Assembly: GCA_903872425.1 (NCBI GenBank)
Contig: CAIQKQ010000042.1
Location: forward strand, 1-32,664
Source: an uncultured Opitutia bacterium
GTDB lineage: Bacteria > Verrucomicrobiota > Verrucomicrobiia > Opitutales > Opitutaceae
Length of the DNA: 32,664 nucleotides
Reading direction: 5' to 3'
Under the pieces are notes generated by a model. It had not been told where the DNA came from. It did not search any database and saw only the letters and a program-made list of their open reading frames with translations. Positions 18,228 to 27,404 of the stretch are shown piece by piece (position 1 is the first letter of the stretch; the number at the start of each line of letters is the position of its first letter). A program made the translations under genes and the position numbers.

Positions 18228-19775
18228 ATGAAAACGTCACGCGCGCCGGTTTTAATTTTTGCGGTGATCGTCTTGGGGCTGATTTGCCCACTCCGCGCCG
18301 CAGCGCTCTCGACTGCAACAAGTACGCCGTTGCCACCGCTAGCCTCCCTCCCCGAATTGCAGTCTCGGCTCGATGCGCACGTGAGCGATCCCCGTTTCGC
18401 GGCCGCGGCCTGGGGCGTAAAAATTATCTCCCTGGACACCGGCCGCACCCTTTACGCTCACGCAGCGGACCGACGCCTAAGTCCCGGCTCGAACGCCAAA
18501 CTCTACGTCGCGGCCCTCGCGCTCGATACCCTCGGTGGTGATTACCGCGTGCGTACACCGATCTTTGCCTCGGCTCCGGTCGATGCGGCCGGCCAGATTC
18601 AGGGCAACCTAATCGTAAGTGGGCGCGGTGACCCAAGCTGCGATCCGCGGCGCTTAAAGCAGGATTTCTTGGCGGCATTTGATCCGTATGTTGCCGTGCT
18701 TAAAAACGCGGGCGTACGCCGGATCGAGGGCGATGTGGTCGCCGATGCGACGTATTTTCGAGCGACTCCTTTCGGCGCTAGTTGGACGCTGGATGACATC
18801 AACGATTATTACGGCGCGGAGATTTCCGCCGTATCGGTGAACGACAACTACGTGGATGTACGTGTCACGCCTGGGGCAACGCTAGGAGCGCCTTGCACGC
18901 TTGAGTGGTTGCAGCCGCTCGCTGGACTCACCTTTGACAATCGCACCGTGACCACGGCAGTCGGTAGCGCGCGTTCAATCAATGTGTTGCGCGTGCCGGG
19001 TGAGACCACCGTGCAGATTTTTGGCGAACTGCCACTGGGCGATAAACCGACGCTGACCGAAGCAACCGTACCGCGACCCGCGGGGTGGTTTGCCGCAGGG
19101 TTGAAGGCCGCACTTAATCAGGCGGGCATAAGCGTCAGCGGAAAAGCGCGCGGCGTGCGTTGGCCGGAAATTTCCGCCCTGGGGGCCGGTGAGGTGCGGC
19201 TTGGCGAAGTCGTTTCCCCGCCGCTGCGCGAGTATTTGGACGTGATGATGAAACAGTCGCAAAATTTGCAGGCCGATCTGATTTTTGCGCACCTAGGCGA
19301 GTTGCGGCGCACGGCCACAACGCCCGCCACGACGCGCTCGGAAGACCTCGCCTTGGCGGGTTTACGAGAATTTTTGAACCGCCACGCACTCCCGGCGAGT
19401 GACGTGCTTTTTGACGAAGGCTCGGGTTTGTCGCGCAATAACCTCACGACGGCGACGGCGACCTTAGCGCTATTAGAATTTATGGCGAAGCACCCTGAGG
19501 CGACTGCGTTTGCGTCATCGTTGCCGATCGCAGGCGTGGATGGGACCTTGCGGCGCCGCCTGAAAGGCACCCCCGCTGAGGGCCGAATTCAGGCGAAGAC
19601 CGGCACCTTGCGCTGGGCGACGGCGCTCTCAGGCTACGTGACCTCGCTCTCGGGTGAGCACCTAGCGTTCAGTTTAATGCTCAACCGCTACCCAGCGGCC
19701 CCCGGTCAATCCGCCAGCCGCGAACTGGACGAAATCGCTGCCCTCCTCGCCCGTTATGCTGGCCCAAGAAATTGA
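18228..19775 (+). CDS. dacB: D-alanyl-D-alanine carboxypeptidase/endopeptidase (PBP4, S13 family)
   Basis: Signal peptide, SxxK in 'LSPGSNAKLYVAALALDTLG', 'MMKQSQNLQADLI' (SxN), 'DEGSGLSRNNL', 'QAKTGTL' (KTG). Confidence 0.93.
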   Translation: MKTSRAPVLIFAVIVLGLICPLRAAALSTATSTPLPPLASLPELQSRLDAHVSDPRFAAAAWGVKIISLDTGRTLYAHAADRRLSPGSNAKLYVAALALDTLGGDYRVRTPIFASAPVDAAGQIQGNLIVSGRGDPSCDPRRLKQDFLAAFDPYVAVLKNAGVRRIEGDVVADATYFRATPFGASWTLDDINDYYGAEISAVSVNDNYVDVRVTPGATLGAPCTLEWLQPLAGLTFDNRTVTTAVGSARSINVLRVPGETTVQIFGELPLGDKPTLTEATVPRPAGWFAAGLKAALNQAGISVSGKARGVRWPEISALGAGEVRLGEVVSPPLREYLDVMMKQSQNLQADLIFAHLGELRRTATTPATTRSEDLALAGLREFLNRHALPASDVLFDEGSGLSRNNLTTATATLALLEFMAKHPEATAFASSLPIAGVDGTLRRRLKGTPAEGRIQAKTGTLRWATALSGYVTSLSGEHLAFSLMLNRYPAAPGQSASRELDEIAALLARYAGPRN

Positions 19776-19810
19776 ACTCGGGCTGCACCTGTTTCTCCTT
19801 TTTTAATTGC

Positions 19811-20968
19811 ATGAACCCTTACCCCGCGAATCGCTTAGCCTCACTCGACGCCTTTCGCGGCGCCACCATTGCGGGCATGTTACTCGCTAATAATCCAGGC
19901 TCGTGGGGGCAGGTGTATCCTGCGTTGCGGCATGCGGCGTGGCATGGGTGGACGCCCACCGATATGATCTTTCCTGGTTTTTTGTGGATCATGGGTGTTG
20001 CGATGACCTTGTCCTGGGCGCGGCGCGTTGAGGCAGGGGAAGCGCCCCTGGCGCTGTTTCGGCACGTGGGGCGGAGAGCGGCGATTATTTTTGGACTCGG
20101 GTTGTTGCTGGGCGCATTTCCTTTTGGGTGGTTGCCGACCCATACGCTCGTACTTGAAAAAATGCGCATTCCCGGGGTGCTCCAGCGCATTGGGGTGTGT
20201 TACGCCGCGGCGGGCGCGATCTGTCTGTGGCTGCGCGGGCGCGGGCAGGTGGCTTGGGTTCTAGGGTTACTGGTGGGCTCGGCCGCACTCTTGAAGTTTT
20301 TCCCCGTGCCGGGTTACGGCGCAGGACACATCGACGAGGCAGTGGGAAATCTCGCGTGGTGGATCGATGCCCACGTGTTGGCGGGGCACACCTGGAGCGG
20401 GGCGCCGGCCCCGGGATTTGATCCGGAAGGCATTTTTTCGACCTTCGCGGCGATCGCGACCGTGGTGCTCGGGGCTTGGGCCGGGCGAATCTTGCGCGCC
20501 CCGGTGTCGGGGAATGTGCGCGCCGCTCGCTTGTTGGGTGCGGGCTTAGCTTTGGGGCTCGGGGGGCTGATGCTGGAGCGTGGCTGCGGGTTGCCGATAA
20601 ATAAAAATCTTTGGACCAGCTCGTTTGCTTTGTTTATGGCGGGCGCCTCGAGCGTGGGGCTGGCGGTATTTTATTGGGTGATCGATGTGCGTGCGTGGCG
20701 GCGTTGGGCCGCGCCGCTCGTGGTGCTGGGCGTGAATGCGATCGTGATTTTTGTCGGCGCTGGGGTGGTGGCGCGGTTGTTGGGCTTAATCGCTTGGAGC
20801 GATCCAGCGGGCGCAAAAGTGACCCTCAAAACATGGATCTACGCCCGGGCGTTTACCCCGTACTTGAGCCCGCTCAACGCTTCACTCGGTTTTGCCGTGG
20901 CGTTTGTCGCGGTGTTTCTCGGCGCGGCTTGGCTAATGTGGCGGAAGCGCTGGATCGTGAAAATCTGA
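19811..20968 (+). CDS. NagX-like / heparan-alpha-glucosaminide N-acetyltransferase-type (DUF5009) membrane protein
   Basis: 'RLASLDAFRGATIAGMLLANNPGSWGQVYPALRHAAWHGWTPTDMIFPGFLWIMGVAM' and many hydrophobic segments. Start at MNPYPANR preferred over 19772. Confidence 0.83.
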   Translation: MNPYPANRLASLDAFRGATIAGMLLANNPGSWGQVYPALRHAAWHGWTPTDMIFPGFLWIMGVAMTLSWARRVEAGEAPLALFRHVGRRAAIIFGLGLLLGAFPFGWLPTHTLVLEKMRIPGVLQRIGVCYAAAGAICLWLRGRGQVAWVLGLLVGSAALLKFFPVPGYGAGHIDEAVGNLAWWIDAHVLAGHTWSGAPAPGFDPEGIFSTFAAIATVVLGAWAGRILRAPVSGNVRAARLLGAGLALGLGGLMLERGCGLPINKNLWTSSFALFMAGASSVGLAVFYWVIDVRAWRRWAAPLVVLGVNAIVIFVGAGVVARLLGLIAWSDPAGAKVTLKTWIYARAFTPYLSPLNASLGFAVAFVAVFLGAAWLMWRKRWIVKI

Positions 20969-20983
20969 GTGAGCGAACGGCGC

Positions 20984-22954
20984 TTAGAAGGCCGCCGATT
21001 GCAGGAAATCAGTGGGTGCGTAGCGCTTGAACGCTTCGATGGCTTCGTATTCGGCCAGACCTAAGGTGTTGTAAGCTTCGGCGAGTCTGCGGCTACGGTC
21101 CTCTGTGCGTTGCCAGAATTCGCGGCGGTCCTCGCCCAGAAACAGCGCTTGGTCTTTCTGGGTCTCGTGGCGGAAAATCGCGCGGCGCCGGCGCAGGACT
21201 TCTTGCGGGCTGAGCGGGACGGCGAGGTCAATTTCATCGACGGGCCAGTCGTTCCAGGCTCCGCGGTATAGCCAGAGTTCGGCCTGAGCGAGCCAGGGCG
21301 CGCGGGCGTTGGCGGCTTGGGCGAACGCGTCGCGTAGGATGCGTAGACAGAGACGGTGCGTGCCATGGGGATCGTTGAGATCGCCGGCCGCGTAGATCAA
21401 GTGCGGTTGGAGTTGATCGAGTAAATCACCGACCAAGCAGACGTCGGCCGCACCGTAGGCGCGGCTACGCGGGGCTTCGTTGTAAAATGGAAGGTTGAGA
21501 AAATGCAGGCGAGTTTCGGGTACACCGCAGACGCGGGCCGCCGCCGTGGCTTCATGGCGACGAACCAGCGCTTTCCAGCGGAGCAGTTCGGGCGTTTGGG
21601 GCAAGGCGGTGCCGTGGCTGAGTTGCCCCGTGAGCGTACTGAGGTGGGCGGCTTGGGCCGAGTCGGCTAGGCCGCTGTCGCGCACAAAGGCGAGCAGCCG
21701 CCACACCGCTTCATCGGACACGGCGCTCGCACCCGAGACGCCATAGGCGATATGGACCTCATGGCCTTGATCGACCAAGCGGCAAAGCGTGCCGCCCATC
21801 GAGATGACATCGTCGTCGGGGTGCGGCGAGAGGATCAGGATGCGCTTGGGGAAAACAGCGGCACCGGTGCCGCGTAGGGGACGCACAGGGGCGTCGCCGG
21901 GCTTAGATTTTTTAGGGTCTCGGCCACCGGGCCACCCGGTGATCGTGTGCTGGAGTTCATAGAAGCCGATGAGATTGGTCTCGTAGGCGGAGCCGTGCAG
22001 CCGGATGAGGTCTTGGAGGCTCGCTTCGTTGTAGTCGTCGTCGGTCAGCTTGAGGATGGGTTTACCGCGCAGCTGCGACAGCCAGAGGATAGCCCGGCGG
22101 ATCATGCGGTTGTCCCAAGCCAGGCCCTGTTCTTCCAAGGCACCGATCAGCCACGGCGTGCGGTTGCGCGTGAGCGCGTCGGCCGCGGCGGTATCGAGCA
22201 CAAAGAGGGCGGCGGGGTGTTCTTGGAGAAAGGAGGCGGAGACCTGGGAGTTGACCTCGCCTTCGATGGCGGTGCGGACAATCTCAGCTTTGTGTTGGCC
22301 CCAGGCCATGAGGACAACGCGGCGGGCATCAAGGATGGAGCGCACGCCCATGGTGAGGGCGTGGCGCGGGGTGGCATCGTTACCCCCGAAGTCGCCCGCC
22401 GCATCGCGTCGGGTGAGGGGATCCAGCGTCACCAAGCGGGTGAGGGAGTGGCGCGGGCTGCCGGGTTCGTTGAAGCCAATGTGGCCGGTGCGACCGATAC
22501 CCAGAAGCTGGAAATCGATGCCGCCAGCGGCGCGGATCGCCGCTTCGTACTCGACGCAGTGGGTGTCCACCTCCGCTTTTGCGACGGTGCCAGACGGCAG
22601 GTGCGTACGCTTAGGGTCGATATCAATGTGATCAAACAAGTGGCGGCGCATGAACGCGCGGTAACTCTGGGGGTGCTCAGGCGCTAGCGGGTAGTACTCG
22701 TCGAGGTTAAAGGTGGTAACGTTGGCGAAACTCAGACCTTCCTCGCGGTGGAGTCGGACCAATTCAGCGTAGACGCTCACCGGTGTGGAGCCGGTGGCGA
22801 GGCCAAGAACAACGGGTTTTTTCTCGGCCTGACGCTGGCGGATGAGCGCGGCAATCTCGGCGGCAACGGCGCAGGAGGCATCTAGGCTGCTGGGATAGAC
22901 GGCGATCGAGGCTTGTTCGTAGCGGCTGCGAGGGATGAGGTGCGACGAGAGCAT
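20984..22954 (-). CDS. nagB: Glucosamine-6-phosphate deaminase (NagB) fused to LmbE/PIG-L deacetylase domain
   Basis: NagB half: 'LGLATGSTPVSVYAELVRLH', 'FNLDEYYPL', 'LGIGRTGHIGFNEPGS', 'ALTMGVRSILDARRVVLMAWG'. PIG-L half: 'ILILSPHPDDDVISMGGTL', 'GDLNDPHGTHRLC'. Confidence 0.9.
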   Translation of the reverse strand: MLSSHLIPRSRYEQASIAVYPSSLDASCAVAAEIAALIRQRQAEKKPVVLGLATGSTPVSVYAELVRLHREEGLSFANVTTFNLDEYYPLAPEHPQSYRAFMRRHLFDHIDIDPKRTHLPSGTVAKAEVDTHCVEYEAAIRAAGGIDFQLLGIGRTGHIGFNEPGSPRHSLTRLVTLDPLTRRDAAGDFGGNDATPRHALTMGVRSILDARRVVLMAWGQHKAEIVRTAIEGEVNSQVSASFLQEHPAALFVLDTAAADALTRNRTPWLIGALEEQGLAWDNRMIRRAILWLSQLRGKPILKLTDDDYNEASLQDLIRLHGSAYETNLIGFYELQHTITGWPGGRDPKKSKPGDAPVRPLRGTGAAVFPKRILILSPHPDDDVISMGGTLCRLVDQGHEVHIAYGVSGASAVSDEAVWRLLAFVRDSGLADSAQAAHLSTLTGQLSHGTALPQTPELLRWKALVRRHEATAAARVCGVPETRLHFLNLPFYNEAPRSRAYGAADVCLVGDLLDQLQPHLIYAAGDLNDPHGTHRLCLRILRDAFAQAANARAPWLAQAELWLYRGAWNDWPVDEIDLAVPLSPQEVLRRRRAIFRHETQKDQALFLGEDRREFWQRTEDRSRRLAEAYNTLGLAEYEAIEAFKRYAPTDFLQSAAF

Positions 22955-23056
22955 GGGAAAAAGGAAACAGAGTTATGCGCGGATAAGAGGCGTGGTCTAT
23001 AATAGGGCTCGTAGGCGTTGGGACAAATGGCAAAAATGACGATGTTTTTAACGATT

Positions 23057-23968
23057 ATGCCAAAGCCCGCCGCCCCAGATCTCACGCAATTAGTCGAGCG
23101 TCTGCCGCAGCCTCTGCACCCAATGCAGGGGCGTTCAGCCAAGGCGCTCATGTTGCCCGACAACATCGTGTGTTTCCAGCGCCGCACCGCGATTGACTTA
23201 AATAAACCGCGGCGCGGGCGCGCGCTGCATCACCGCTTCGTATTGATCTGCGCCTTGAAAACGGCGGTGACCGTGTGCGTAGACGAGCGCTCGATCCGCC
23301 TGCGATCGGGCGAGGCTTTGCTCGTGTTCCCGTTCCAGTTTCACCATTACGCCGAGGCGCAGCAGGCCTCGCTCTCATGGTTGTTTGTGACCTTTGAGTT
23401 AGAGGCCCCTGAGGCGTTGGCGGCGTTGCGCTTCCGGCCGTTGCGACTCACCCCGCCGCTGCTCACACTCGTGGCTGATTTGGTCGCGACTTATGAAACC
23501 GATCGCGCGGCTGATCTGCCGGTGTTGTTGCTCGCAGTGTTATTGGAGCGCCTGCGGCGTTTAAAATCGAGCACGCCCCCTGAGCAAATCACGGCCGCGC
23601 CCCAGGCCGGCCTGAAGTTGCGCGTCAACCAGCTTGCGCAGCGCACCGGCGAGTCGCCTGGGATCGGCGAGATCGCGCGCTCCCTTGGGATCAGCCCAAG
23701 CCACTTGCGGGCGCGGTTTCGGGCTTCCTGCGGGGTCAGCATCGGCCGGCACTTACGGCAGTTGCGGTTGGAGCGGGCCTGTGGGCTTTTGCGGCTGGGA
23801 CCCCAGCGGGTTTCGGAGATTGCGGAGCAATGCGGCTTCGCCTCGATCTACAGTTTTAGCCGGGCCTTTCGCTTGGCCTATAGCGTGTCGCCGTTGGCCT
23901 ATCGACACAGCGGCCGTGCCGCGCCCGTGGGCCGCCGCGCCCGGTCGCTCACCATGCCACGCGGGTGA
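23057..23968 (+). CDS. AraC family transcriptional regulator
   Basis: C-terminal double HTH 'IGEIARSLGISPSHLRARFRASCGVSIGRHLRQLRLERACGLLRLGPQRVSEIAEQCGFASIYSFSRAFRLAYSVSPLAYR'. ATG 23057 (MPKPAAPD) preferred over TTG 23018. Confidence 0.88.
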   Translation: MPKPAAPDLTQLVERLPQPLHPMQGRSAKALMLPDNIVCFQRRTAIDLNKPRRGRALHHRFVLICALKTAVTVCVDERSIRLRSGEALLVFPFQFHHYAEAQQASLSWLFVTFELEAPEALAALRFRPLRLTPPLLTLVADLVATYETDRAADLPVLLLAVLLERLRRLKSSTPPEQITAAPQAGLKLRVNQLAQRTGESPGIGEIARSLGISPSHLRARFRASCGVSIGRHLRQLRLERACGLLRLGPQRVSEIAEQCGFASIYSFSRAFRLAYSVSPLAYRHSGRAAPVGRRARSLTMPRG

Positions 23969-24020
23969 TCACACCCGGGGGGTAGGGCACGGTAGGATAG
24001 GCCTAAAATGGTGCCCTATT

Positions 24021-24079
24021 AAATGAACAGAAATGATGGATTTTTTAACGAAAATGATAAATGAACGACTCGTTTCATT
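24021..24079 (+). promoter_or_regulatory. Candidate AraC-regulator operator upstream of the TonB-dependent receptor
   Basis: AAATGA half-sites at 24021, 24031, 24052 and 24059, plus inverted TTTCATT at 24073-24079. The 24031-24056 segment matches 23034-23059 at 20 of 26 positions. Confidence 0.45.
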
Positions 24080-24227
24080 CTAAGCTGCGCCAATTAAAAG
24101 AACGTGGCTGTTTTCGTCTTGGACGTAAGGCCATAAAGATTAATCTGCTTTCATTCCGTTAGCACCCACTACCACCGCTACCGTATGGAATTTTCCAAGC
24201 GGGCGGATGACCTTAATTTATTCTACG

Positions 24228-27200
24228 ATGAATCATCAAACCGTCGGCTCTACTCGTTGTTCTTCCGCCCACTTTTGGCGGGGCGTTGTTAGTTTATTTG
24301 TCATGTTATGCCTTGCGGGCACAGTCGGTTTTGCCGCTGAGGTGAGGGCCACTGGCAATATCACCGGCTCGATCTCCAGCGCCGGCTCCAAAAACGCGCT
24401 CCAAGGTGCCACCGTGAGCATCCCAGCGCTCAATCGCACGGAGCTCACCGACAACGCCGGCGCTTTCATTTTTCAAGGTTTGCCGGCCGGCGTTCAGGAG
24501 CTAGTGATCAATTACAGTGGATTTACGGAAGCGCGCGAACGCGTGATTGTTTCCGCGGATCAAACGGCACGGTTGGACGCTAGTCTCAAATCCTCCGATG
24601 TCGTGGCGATGGCTCCTTTCACCGTTGAGTCGGTGAGCGAAGGCCAAGCTCTAGCTCTCACCCAACAGCGCAACGCGGCGAATATCAAAAACGTCACCGC
24701 TTTCGACGAGTGGGGCGTTCTGCCCACCCAGAACGTCGCCGAACTCCTGACCCGCCTGCCCGGGATCTCGGTGGCGCAGCAGGATGAAGACGGTCTTAGC
24801 ATGAGCGTCAGCATCGGCGGACAACCCGGCGGTAATGCCGGATACACCCGCATGAATATCGACGGCATGGCCTCGACCGGCGTGGGCGGCGACGGACGCA
24901 CCGCCACCATGCATTCCTTCTCCGCCTCTATGTATGAGCAGGTCGAAATCATCGCCGGTCAGACGCCCGACAAACGCGCCGACGGTCTCGGCGGCCAGTT
25001 GAACCTCGTCACCGCCTCACCGCTCAACATGACGGACCGCCGGCGGGTCGATTTCACCACCAGCGCCCGCTACTTCCCGTCCTTCTCAAAGCGCAACGAC
25101 ATGCTCTCGGACCATGCGCTCCGTCCGGACCTTAGCGCCACCTACAAAGAGGTTTTCGATGTCCGCGGCGGTTCGCGCAACCTCGGCATCATGTTCAATA
25201 CCGGTTACCAAGAGATTGTGAACCCGATGGACTTTAATGTGAAGTTTTGGCAGGCCACCACCAACCCAGTCGGCTGGTTGCAGGATTACCAGCGCAGCAG
25301 CGGCCTCAATGACCGCTTCATCTCCGCGTTCAGCGGCCGCGTCGACTACCGGCTCTCGGCCTCGACAAAGATCTCGGTGCGCTTCCTCTACAATGCCGGC
25401 TCGGAGCCGTTCTTCCAATACACCCACGTGAATCCTTTCGGCAGCGCTAACCTTTCGGTTTACGACGCGACGACCAATCCGAACGGTAGTATTATGCCCG
25501 GCTTCACGGCCGACCGCACCGAGATCCGTCCCACGACCACGACCTCCGCCGGTACGACCGTCGGGGCTGCGCGCCTGCGGTTGAATATGTGGAAGGTCTC
25601 CTTCACCAGCAAGAATCCCACGGGCACGGTGGCCCTCGATCATACCTGGGGCCGTCTCAAAGTGGATCACGCATACCGCTGGAGCCACACGCACTGGGAC
25701 TCCGGGGCCGGCCGAAGCCGCGAAGCGGGCGAAATCCAGATGCGCACTAAGGACCCGCTCGGCTTCATCCTCGATTACTCGAATCCCGACGGCAAAGTCT
25801 TCACCCAGACCAACCCCGCCGCCGTCAATCTCTTCGATGCCGCCAGCTACACTCCGTTTCTGGTCACGGCTCGAAATACGACCACCCAGCCGACCGACCA
25901 GACCTCTACCGTCTTCATCAAGCGCGACAACGTGACCAATACCAACGAGGTCTCCGCGATGGTGAATGCCTCTTATCTTTTGCCCACGCAGATCCCGATC
26001 ACACTGAAGTCCGGTCTCGATACCGTGAACCGTCGCGTCAATGCCTTCGTGCCGAATGCCCGCCGCTGGTATGGCGTGATCGGCTCGGTCTTGCCTACCA
26101 CGGGCCTCGTGCCGTTGACCGAGTTTGAACGTCAAAACTACGTCGGGGCCCGTCTCCCTGTGCTCGATCCGGCCGCGATCAGCACTACGCTCGGCAACAC
26201 CGCGCTTTGGACCGAGGATGTGAACTACAACGCCATCGAGAAATACCGCAGTACCCGTATTCTGGAGGAAGGCGTGGACGCAGCCTACATCCAGGCCAGC
26301 TCGAAGATCGGCCGCTTCACCCTCCTAGGCGGTGTTCGTGGCGAGTCGGTGAAAACCGAGACGTTCTATTACGTCGCAGCCTCGGCCGCGAAGCGCACTC
26401 CGATCGCGGTCGAGCCCGATCCCCTCAAGCGCGCTATTCTCGACTACACTCCTTCCTCCCGGGATGGTGCTTACGTCAAATATTTCCCCAGCGCCCATCT
26501 GGCCTACGATCTGACCGCCAACCTTAAGCTGCGCACCAGCTGGTCCAAGAGCTACGGCCGCCCGCGCCTCCAAGATCTAGTCGCCAGTCCGACTGCAGTC
26601 GATCCCACCAGCAGCGCCTCGGGCACGGTCACCGTCGGTAATCCCAACCTCAAACCCGCTCTCGCCACCAATTACGACGTGCGCATCGACTGGGCTTTCT
26701 CCAAGCGAGGCTTCTTCTCGATCCGCTACTTCGACAAAGCGATCAAGGACTACATCGGCTCCTCCACCCGTTCTGGTTACTTGATTCCCGATGGCGCGGA
26801 CAACGGTTTCGGCGGACAATATGTCGGCTACGAGCTCATCCAGCCCAGTAACATTGGCACCACAAAGTCTAAGGGCGTCGAGGTGGACTTCCGCCAGCAA
26901 CTGACATTCCTCCCCGGTGCTTTGAAGGGCCTTACGGTTCGCGCCAATTACACGAATGTGCAGACGCGGGCGGTGTTCGGCGGCCTCGCCTACGCTCCCG
27001 GCCAAGTCGTCGGTTCGGCCGGTCAGTGGTATATTCCGCGCACCTATAACGTCGGCCTGAATTACGTTTATAAGAAATTCGGCGCTTCGTGGGATATGAA
27101 CTACACCAGCCAGTTCCCCATCGCCTACAGCCTTACGGCGCCGCAGAACAACATTTACCGCGAGACCCGCACCCTCATGGCCGCTGGTATCACCTACCAA

Positions 27201-27344
27201 GTCCGCCCCGAGGCGACGCTCTTCCTTAACGTTGCCAACCTCAACGAAGAAGGCATCTCGGAATACCGTTATATTCCGACGCGCAACTACCGCGGCTATA
27301 ACACCCCACGCTCGCTCAAGTTCGGCGTGACCGGCCGCTTCTAA
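24228..27344 (+). CDS. TonB-dependent receptor with N-terminal carboxypeptidase-regulatory-like domain
   Basis: Signal peptide; 'GNITGSISSAGSKNALQGATVSIP...TDNAGAFIFQGLPAG'; plug 'NVAELLTRLPGISVAQQDEDG...YTRMNIDGMAS'; C-terminal beta strands ending 'NTPRSLKFGVTGRF'. Confidence 0.94.
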   Translation: MNHQTVGSTRCSSAHFWRGVVSLFVMLCLAGTVGFAAEVRATGNITGSISSAGSKNALQGATVSIPALNRTELTDNAGAFIFQGLPAGVQELVINYSGFTEARERVIVSADQTARLDASLKSSDVVAMAPFTVESVSEGQALALTQQRNAANIKNVTAFDEWGVLPTQNVAELLTRLPGISVAQQDEDGLSMSVSIGGQPGGNAGYTRMNIDGMASTGVGGDGRTATMHSFSASMYEQVEIIAGQTPDKRADGLGGQLNLVTASPLNMTDRRRVDFTTSARYFPSFSKRNDMLSDHALRPDLSATYKEVFDVRGGSRNLGIMFNTGYQEIVNPMDFNVKFWQATTNPVGWLQDYQRSSGLNDRFISAFSGRVDYRLSASTKISVRFLYNAGSEPFFQYTHVNPFGSANLSVYDATTNPNGSIMPGFTADRTEIRPTTTTSAGTTVGAARLRLNMWKVSFTSKNPTGTVALDHTWGRLKVDHAYRWSHTHWDSGAGRSREAGEIQMRTKDPLGFILDYSNPDGKVFTQTNPAAVNLFDAASYTPFLVTARNTTTQPTDQTSTVFIKRDNVTNTNEVSAMVNASYLLPTQIPITLKSGLDTVNRRVNAFVPNARRWYGVIGSVLPTTGLVPLTEFERQNYVGARLPVLDPAAISTTLGNTALWTEDVNYNAIEKYRSTRILEEGVDAAYIQASSKIGRFTLLGGVRGESVKTETFYYVAASAAKRTPIAVEPDPLKRAILDYTPSSRDGAYVKYFPSAHLAYDLTANLKLRTSWSKSYGRPRLQDLVASPTAVDPTSSASGTVTVGNPNLKPALATNYDVRIDWAFSKRGFFSIRYFDKAIKDYIGSSTRSGYLIPDGADNGFGGQYVGYELIQPSNIGTTKSKGVEVDFRQQLTFLPGALKGLTVRANYTNVQTRAVFGGLAYAPGQVVGSAGQWYIPRTYNVGLNYVYKKFGASWDMNYTSQFPIAYSLTAPQNNIYRETRTLMAAGITYQVRPEATLFLNVANLNEEGISEYRYIPTRNYRGYNTPRSLKFGVTGRF

Positions 27345-27363
27345 AAACGGCTTTCGCTTTCCG

Positions 27364-27393
27364 GGGGCGATCCCAAGCGGATCGCCCCTTTTT
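27364..27393 (+). terminator. Rho-independent terminator after the TonB-dependent receptor
   Basis: GGGGCGATCC-CAAGC-GGATCGCCCC followed by TTTTT. Confidence 0.9.
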
Positions 27394-27404
27394 ATTTCCC
27401 TCCC

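Noticed and set aside
25086-26135. 349-aa minus-strand ORF within the TonB receptor
   Set aside because: Antisense shadow of a conserved receptor.
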